From the NCBI GenBank assembly GCA_007133055.1, contig SLNM01000047.1, forward strand, positions 1-8,782: 8,782 nt of DNA, given 5' to 3'. Source of the DNA: Lentisphaeria bacterium. Its GTDB lineage: Bacteria; Verrucomicrobiota; Lentisphaeria; Oligosphaerales; PUNB01. The position numbers were made by a program, and so were the translations under genes. Of the stretch, positions 4,625-8,782 are shown piece after piece; the first letter of the stretch is position 1; every line of letters starts with the position of its first letter. The notes beneath the pieces are model-generated. The model was given only the letters and a program-made list of their open reading frames with translations, was not told where the DNA came from and did no database searches.

Positions 4625-6835
4625 TCAGCCTTTTCCTATCCGGGCTATAACGTCGCGAAGAAAAAATGACCAACGCCGGCTGCGACTGAAAGGCATTCCC
4701 GAAAAGCTCAAATACAATTCCACAATATTGCACTTGGTGGGCCATGGCAGACCCCGGCAAATTCGTCCCAGGTCCGACAGACATCGACGCAAGGACAGGG
4801 CGCGAGGGTGGAAACAGACTCCCGCCGGCCAATCCAAAGCGAAACATAATTGTCGCTCCGAGTCAACCCGCACTAAAATTTGATCCGGTTTGATACGGCG
4901 AAATTCCACTCCCCGCCGGTGTGATTCGGAGAGGAACTGTGTAAGCTGCCGATAAAATTCGCCCGCCTCTATTTCGCAATGTGTCAGCTCGCCGCGAGCA
5001 AAGGCGGCAAAAAAATCGGCTGTCGTTTTTTCCTTTCCATCGATCTGGCGCAGGAACCAGCCTTCATTCGGCCTGCTGCGGTCGCACCGCTCGAACCAAG
5101 CCACCGGCGGCGGACTGGCAACACCCCGGCGCAACAGCTCGCAGGCGGCGTTCCAGCGGTCCCGCGCCCGAACCTTGCGCCTGAGAAGAAAACTGAGCAG
5201 AAAGAAGGGTGCTGGGTCTGAACCAATGATTTCCAGAACCCCGCCGTCCCGACGAGGGTCAGAGATTTCATACCGACCGCCGGGGGTTGGCGAGGCAGCG
5301 CTGGATCGGATCAGGCCGGCAATTTTTCCAGGGTGCAGTTGTGCCCATATTTTTGCCGCCTGTTCGCGGCAACCGGCAACCACTATGCCCCGCCAGCTTT
5401 GATCGCAATGATAGAAATACTTTCCTGCAACCCCGGAGTTGGCGACAACGATTCCCGGCATAGGTTTGCCGGCCTGCACCGAAGAAAGCACTGTTGGCTT
5501 CGGCCAGCTCAAGTACAATGGGGATTCGGTAATCAAATCGGGAGGCTGACCAAGGCGAACCCCGTCGCGGTCGGTGCATTGTGCCGCCCGCAAATCGTCC
5601 TGGCTGTACAGCTCTGCCAGAACGGCACACTTGCCATTCATCGTCCAAGCCACATGCACAATATCTGATGCCCGCTCGAAACAATGCATTTCCAGCCCCC
5701 TTCCCGAGTTAAGAGCGCCCTGGTATAGGGCGCCGGGCACGGTATGCAGGAACTGACGCATCGTCTGGAAAGCCGGGCGTTTGCGATAATCGGCGACGCG
5801 GCCGTTGGCCTGCCCGTAATAGGTAACCTGCTCCAGCTCCGGATAAAAGTCGGTGCCGTCGTCAACCAATCCCTCGCGTTGACTGATCATCGGCCCGTAA
5901 TAGGCCCGCCCCAGCACGCCGCCGGCAGCCGCCAGAAGCAGATAGCGAGCAACGTAGTCAGCCTGTTTTTCCTCGACTGCGGCAAGCATGCGACTGATGC
6001 GAGGCAGGGTCCAAAAGGCGTTGGTGGAATAAGTGCGCTCGATACCGTGGTGGCGGCCAACCCGGCTGACAATGTCCGCCTTGTACACTAAATTGGCCTT
6101 GAGCAAAGGTGCCGCCCGCGCTCCTAGAACTTTTCGGTCCCAGGCCTCTGGTTCGGTGGCGCGTTCGGCGAAAAGATTGACCGTGTGAATATCCGGCAGC
6201 AGATCGCGCTTCTCCAGCAGTGCCAGCGCGGCGTGGTCGAAAAACGGATCGAAATCGGTGATGTTCACCCCGAGCAGCGTCAAATCGCGGTGACTAATTT
6301 CATTCCAAGCTGCGGTCCAGGCGGCCAGCCAGCCCGACAAATTGTAGCCCGCCCATCTTCGGCGATTAATCGTGGAGCCCACTTCCACCATGGTCAGCCG
6401 GTCGCCCCAGGCATCAAGCGTATGCCGGATAAATTCACGCCACTGCCCGACCGCCTCCGCCGCCGGCATCCGACGCGCCTCGGCATAAGGCTGAACAAAA
6501 TGCAGCAGCACCGAAAACGAGTGGTCCAGCAATTGCCCTAGAAGGCGCTCGCCGTGCCCGCCCGGACTCTCGTAGCTGTAATCAAGACGCACCTGCCCAA
6601 TCCCCAGGTCGCGCAAGGCTTCGATCAGCCAGACATCCCCGGCCGGATCCGGACTGGCGGCCACCGCAATGCCGGCAAAATCAACCGGCACCCGATGTCC
6701 GCCCCGAGGCAGGTGCGAGGCCGCCAAGTAATCGCGCCAGTGCCGTAAATGACCGGCAAAACCAGCTATGAAATGACGGTCCGGACCACCACCGGGGCGA
6801 CCAGGGCTGACAAAGCGAAAACGCTCTTTTGACAT
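4625..6835 (-). CDS. Glycosidase-like TIM barrel fused to WaaP/InaA-type kinase domain, both likely inactive
   Basis: The 736-aa protein has no evident signal peptide or membrane segment. Residues about 48-375 resemble a clan GH-A glycosidase barrel: a strand-4 motif EVGSTINRRRW (151-161), where active enzymes read E-I-G-N-E-P-N, and a strand-7 motif YSTNAFW (269-275), where active enzymes read T-E-x-G. By eye both catalytic glutamates are replaced (Thr155, Asn272). A linker or beta region covers 380-520. Residues about 540-730 resemble the lipopolysaccharide kinase (Kdo/WaaP, InaA) fold: RDRWNAACELLRRGVASPPP (558-577) and SHRRGVEFRRIKPDQILV (638-655). The kinase HRD catalytic loop appears as FRR, so the catalytic Asp is missing, while Asp668 in ALDWP may correspond to the metal-binding Asp. 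A GGAAG ribosome site lies 9 bases before the ATG. It is the first of three large minus-strand genes and is divergent from the FMN-binding protein. A sugar-binding scaffold role is inferred. A novel enzyme using other residues is possible. Confidence 0.8.
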   Translation of the reverse strand: MSKERFRFVSPGRPGGGPDRHFIAGFAGHLRHWRDYLAASHLPRGGHRVPVDFAGIAVAASPDPAGDVWLIEALRDLGIGQVRLDYSYESPGGHGERLLGQLLDHSFSVLLHFVQPYAEARRMPAAEAVGQWREFIRHTLDAWGDRLTMVEVGSTINRRRWAGYNLSGWLAAWTAAWNEISHRDLTLLGVNITDFDPFFDHAALALLEKRDLLPDIHTVNLFAERATEPEAWDRKVLGARAAPLLKANLVYKADIVSRVGRHHGIERTYSTNAFWTLPRISRMLAAVEEKQADYVARYLLLAAAGGVLGRAYYGPMISQREGLVDDGTDFYPELEQVTYYGQANGRVADYRKRPAFQTMRQFLHTVPGALYQGALNSGRGLEMHCFERASDIVHVAWTMNGKCAVLAELYSQDDLRAAQCTDRDGVRLGQPPDLITESPLYLSWPKPTVLSSVQAGKPMPGIVVANSGVAGKYFYHCDQSWRGIVVAGCREQAAKIWAQLHPGKIAGLIRSSAASPTPGGRYEISDPRRDGGVLEIIGSDPAPFFLLSFLLRRKVRARDRWNAACELLRRGVASPPPVAWFERCDRSRPNEGWFLRQIDGKEKTTADFFAAFARGELTHCEIEAGEFYRQLTQFLSESHRRGVEFRRIKPDQILVRVDSERQLCFALDWPAGVCFHPRALSLRRCLSDLGRICRGLPWPTKCNIVELYLSFSGMPFSRSRRWSFFLRDVIARIGKG

Positions 6836-6874
6836 GGCGCAGTTCTTCCGTTACGTTAAAGTAGTCCAACCTGG

Positions 6875-6914
6875 ATAATTCAGGCTAAGCCGTCGGAGAC
6901 AGTCATGAATTATC
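6875..6914. repeat. Degenerate MITE ends in the divergent intergenic region
   Basis: ATAATTCAGGCTA at 6875-6887 equals the outer part of the right end of the element at 2771-2951. TCATGAATTAT at 6903-6913 equals its inner part. The two pieces are in rearranged order with 15 bases between them, as expected of a decayed or nested insertion. Confidence 0.55.
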
Positions 6915-6930
6915 GATTGAAACACTAGAA

Positions 6931-7042
6931 AATTGCGAAATGGGCGAATCGAGCCAAACGTAGGTCGACTATCCGAGTCGACCAGGCTCGATTCGCTTGG
7001 GCGAGACGGATTCACGCCCTACGGAGAGCACATTTCGCAATT
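6931..7042. repeat. Nested palindrome upstream of the FMN-binding membrane protein gene
   Basis: Three perfect stems are nested: AATTGCGAAATG (6931-6942) with CATTTCGCAATT (7031-7042), GCGAATCGAGCC (6944-6955) with GGCTCGATTCGC (6985-6996), and GGTCGACT (6963-6970) with AGTCGACC (6976-6983) over a 5-base loop. A further GGGCG...CGCCC pair lies at 6999-7019. The block ends about 40 bases before the start codon, so it would sit in the leader if transcription began upstream. It is either another small inverted-repeat element or a regulatory RNA structure. Confidence 0.7.
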
Positions 7043-7058
7043 CTCTGTTGAAACACAC

Positions 7059-7065
7059 AAAGGAG
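7059..7065 (+). promoter_or_regulatory. Ribosome binding site of the FMN-binding protein gene
   Basis: AAAGGAG lies 17 bases before the ATG at 7083. The spacing is long, but it is the only strong site and there is no alternative in-frame start between them. Confidence 0.4.
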
Positions 7066-7082
7066 TTCTTTTTCCCGAACCG

Positions 7083-8294
7083 ATGAACAGCGCCCCCGCA
7101 AAACACCGCTTTGCCTGGCAGAAAGGCATCGGCCGCCTGCTCCTGTTGCTGGTTATATTGCTGGGAACAGCATGGTTGCTGCGTCGGCAGCCAACTGTCC
7201 CACCGCCAGTCGGGCTCCGTGAGTCGACAGATGTCAACCACGTTGAGAGCCACCGACCACCCTTTGATCCTGCTGAAGCAAGGTTTCTATTCCCCGAGAT
7301 GGTCCAAGTGGTCGAACACGACGATCATTTTTTCAAGGCAGTCGATGATCAGGGGCAGTTGCTTGGCCTGCTGGTCTTTGGCCCGCCGGACGAGGCTGAC
7401 ATTGTCGGCTTCGCGGGCAGGGTTCCATTCCTAATCGGATTTGATCATCGACTCCGCATTACGGGGGTTCACCTGCTGCCCAGCCAGGAAACACCCCAAT
7501 ATGCCCGCAATGTCGCCGACAGCCTGAAGAATGCCTGGAACCACCTGACAGCACCCCGGGCCGCACAGCGAGAGGTGGACACCGTAACCGGCGCTACGCG
7601 AACCAGCCGGGCACTGATTCAGGGAGTGCGAAAAACCCTGGCCCGGCTTGATTCCGAAGCACAGTTCGAGCCCGGGATGCTACCGTTTGCCGAGCCCGCT
7701 CGAACCAAGGTTCTCGACCTTATGATTGCGCTGTTCCTGATCATTGCCATCGCCTGGCTTTGGCTGCCGCGACGGGTCAGGCACTTCCGCCTCGGGCTCT
7801 CGCTGGCCAGTCTGGCGATTCCGGGATTGCTGGGTGCAACTATGCTTTCCCTGGCCACCCTCGGCTCATGGTTGCGCTTTGACCTACCCAGGCCCAGCCA
7901 ATGGTTGCTTGCCCTGATCGGCCTGGCGGCATTCGCCCTGCCCATACTAACCGGACGCAACTTTTACTGCAGCAACTTCTGTCCCTTCGGCGCAGCCCAG
8001 GAACTGGCCGGCAGAGTTAAGCGGAAAAAATCACACCCCGGCAAGAATTTACGGGTCGGCATGAGTATCATTCGTCTGTCGCTGCTGCTTTCCGCTTGGC
8101 TGCTGCTGGTCGCCGGCAGCGCATTCGATCTGTCACTGATCGAGCCGTTTGTGGCTTTCCGCTGGCTCCACGCTGCCTGGCCCAGCCGAATTCTGGCGGT
8201 TGGTTTTCTGCTGCTGGCAGTCTGGACTCCAAGACCCTGGTGCCGGATCTGTCCAACCGGCGCCCTGCTCGAAGCAATGCGAAGAAGGCGATAA
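7083..8294 (+). CDS. NosR/RnfG-like FMN-binding membrane protein with iron-sulfur cysteine pairs
   Basis: From ATG 7083 this is a 403-aa protein. An N-terminal membrane segment (17-33) precedes an extracytoplasmic FMN-binding domain at about 68-190. Its DTVTGAT motif (166-172) matches the flavinylation motif of NqrC/RnfG/NosR, where FMN is joined by a phosphoester to the last Thr (Thr172) by ApbE-type transferase. About five membrane segments follow (roughly 209-228, 238-262, 272-290, 327-346, 367-383). Two cysteine motifs at membrane edges are typical of NosR-type proteins: CSNFCP (296-301, CX3CP) and CRICP (387-391, CX2CP). The separate ferredoxin domain of full NosR is absent, so this is a shorter relative, nearer to PceC/RdhC-type proteins. 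It probably carries electrons across or along the membrane. Its partner is not visible in the window. A longer reading frame from a TTG at 6933 is rejected because it translates the palindrome. Confidence 0.85.
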   Translation: MNSAPAKHRFAWQKGIGRLLLLLVILLGTAWLLRRQPTVPPPVGLRESTDVNHVESHRPPFDPAEARFLFPEMVQVVEHDDHFFKAVDDQGQLLGLLVFGPPDEADIVGFAGRVPFLIGFDHRLRITGVHLLPSQETPQYARNVADSLKNAWNHLTAPRAAQREVDTVTGATRTSRALIQGVRKTLARLDSEAQFEPGMLPFAEPARTKVLDLMIALFLIIAIAWLWLPRRVRHFRLGLSLASLAIPGLLGATMLSLATLGSWLRFDLPRPSQWLLALIGLAAFALPILTGRNFYCSNFCPFGAAQELAGRVKRKKSHPGKNLRVGMSIIRLSLLLSAWLLLVAGSAFDLSLIEPFVAFRWLHAAWPSRILAVGFLLLAVWTPRPWCRICPTGALLEAMRRRR

Positions 8295-8337
8295 CCTGAT
8301 TCAGGGATAAACGAGCAGCCTGATTAATTCAGGATAG
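8292..8337. repeat. MITE-end-like motifs between convergent genes
   Basis: TAACCTGATTCAGG starts at the TAA stop of the FMN-binding protein gene, and AGCCTGATTAATTCAGGATA follows at 8318-8337. The second contains the palindrome CCTGATTAATTCAGG (8319-8333). Both resemble the TAGCCTGAATAATTCATGA end of the element at 2771-2951. The region 8295-8360 between convergent genes holds no T-tract terminator. Confidence 0.5.
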
Positions 8338-8360
8338 TGCATCAGTGCGTCGGCTCCGAC

Positions 8361-8782
8361 TCACCCCATGAACCCGCTTTCCAGCAGGGTCTGCATGTTG
8401 AGCCCGCCCTCCCCGTGCGTCGCCGCCCCGGTGCGCATGGCCCGCAGGACGTACTTGCCAATCATGTCCGCTTCAAGATTGCAATGGTGGCCGGGGACGA
8501 GGGTGCTCAGGGCGGTATGCAGCCAGGTATGCGGAATCACATGGACCGTGAACAAGTCCTCGGCCAGATCCACAATGGTCAGGGAAATACCGTCGACCGC
8601 GATGCTGCCTTTGTCAATCAGCAAGGGTCGCAGCTCCGCCGGCAAAGCAATCCGCACAACAACGTCGCCTTTTTGCCGATGCACAGAGCGTACGGGGGCG
8701 ACAGTATCGACATGACCGAGAACCAGATGCCCGCCCAGCCGGTCGCCCAGCCGCATAGCTCGCTCGAGGTTGACCCGCGCAC
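8361..8782 (-). CDS. ribE: Riboflavin synthase alpha chain, C-terminal part (cut by right edge)
   Basis: The visible 139 residues run from ARVNLERAMRLGDRLGG to LESGFMG and the TGA stop at 8363-8361. The frame is open to the right edge, so the real start lies outside. The enzyme converts two 6,7-dimethyl-8-ribityllumazines into riboflavin and 5-amino-6-ribitylaminouracil in the cytoplasm. Diagnostic pieces are VNLERAMRLGDRLGGHLVLG and HVDT at the end of the first lumazine-binding barrel, then GSIAVDGISLT, HVIPHT and NLEADMIGKYV of the second barrel. The usual length is 200-220 aa, so about a third is missing. GHVDT replaces the more common GHVDG, a minor change. The upstream region, where an FMN riboswitch might occur, is outside the window. 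It is convergent with the FMN-binding membrane protein. Confidence 0.93.
   Translation of the reverse strand, partial: ARVNLERAMRLGDRLGGHLVLGHVDTVAPVRSVHRQKGDVVVRIALPAELRPLLIDKGSIAVDGISLTIVDLAEDLFTVHVIPHTWLHTALSTLVPGHHCNLEADMIGKYVLRAMRTGAATHGEGGLNMQTLLESGFMG

Noticed and set aside
6933..7082. N-terminal extension of the FMN-binding protein from a TTG at 6933
   Set aside because: The extra 50 residues are the translation of the nested palindrome, and no ribosome site precedes the TTG. ATG 7083 leads directly into the membrane anchor.
8295..8360. Bidirectional intrinsic terminator between the convergent genes
   Set aside because: The palindrome CCTGATTAATTCAGG is AT-centred with short stems and lacks a following T-run on either strand. 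It fits the MITE-end motif better.
8361..8782. FMN riboswitch for riboflavin synthase
   Set aside because: The 5' end of the gene and its leader are beyond the right edge, so nothing can be said.

Overview
This window reads as chromosomal DNA of a Gram-negative bacterium. It is fairly GC-rich, has bacterial-type genes with modest Shine-Dalgarno sites, and carries a lipopolysaccharide-kinase-type (WaaP/InaA) domain, which is usual in organisms with an outer membrane. The intergenic spaces are unusually full of palindromic and tandem repeats. That is reminiscent of some Verrucomicrobiota/Kiritimatiellota or environmental proteobacterial genomes, but I cannot fix the phylum from sequence alone.

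Layout, left to right: (a) 1-103, minus strand: the first 34 codons of an unrecognised gene that runs off the left edge. (b) 104-379: a large inverted repeat and no convincing gene. (c) 380-2305, minus: a 641-aa fusion of a membrane-anchored von Willebrand A domain (BatB type) and a TPR region (BatC type), with a degenerate metal site. (d) 2306-2948: about 640 bases without a gene, holding hairpins, tandem repeats and a 181-bp full-length palindrome that looks like a MITE. (e) 2949-4391, minus: an unrecognised protein with about seven membrane segments and a soluble C-terminal half. (f) 4392-4624: an intergenic hairpin of the same repeat family as (b). (g) 4625-6835, minus: a 736-aa protein joining a glycosidase-like TIM barrel to a WaaP/InaA-type kinase fold, both apparently lacking catalytic residues. 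(h) 6836-7082: a divergent intergenic region with repeat ends and a nested palindrome. (i) 7083-8294, plus: a NosR/RnfG-like FMN-binding membrane protein with two cysteine pairs for an iron-sulfur centre. (j) 8361-8782, minus: the C-terminal two thirds of riboflavin synthase, convergent with (i) and cut by the right edge.

The three large minus-strand genes (g, e, c) run in the same direction and may form one functional locus: a cell-envelope or membrane assembly built from a non-catalytic sugar-binding/pseudokinase protein, a polytopic membrane protein and a VWA-TPR scaffold. The gaps between them (233 and 643 bases) are filled with repeats, so single-transcript expression is uncertain. The FMN-binding membrane protein and riboflavin synthase are linked by flavin chemistry, but they are convergent and not an operon.

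The most unusual features are the double pseudoenzyme at 4625-6835 and the palindromic element at 2771-2951, whose terminal TAG is the stop codon of the adjacent gene. A similar motif sits at the stop codon of the VWA-TPR gene.
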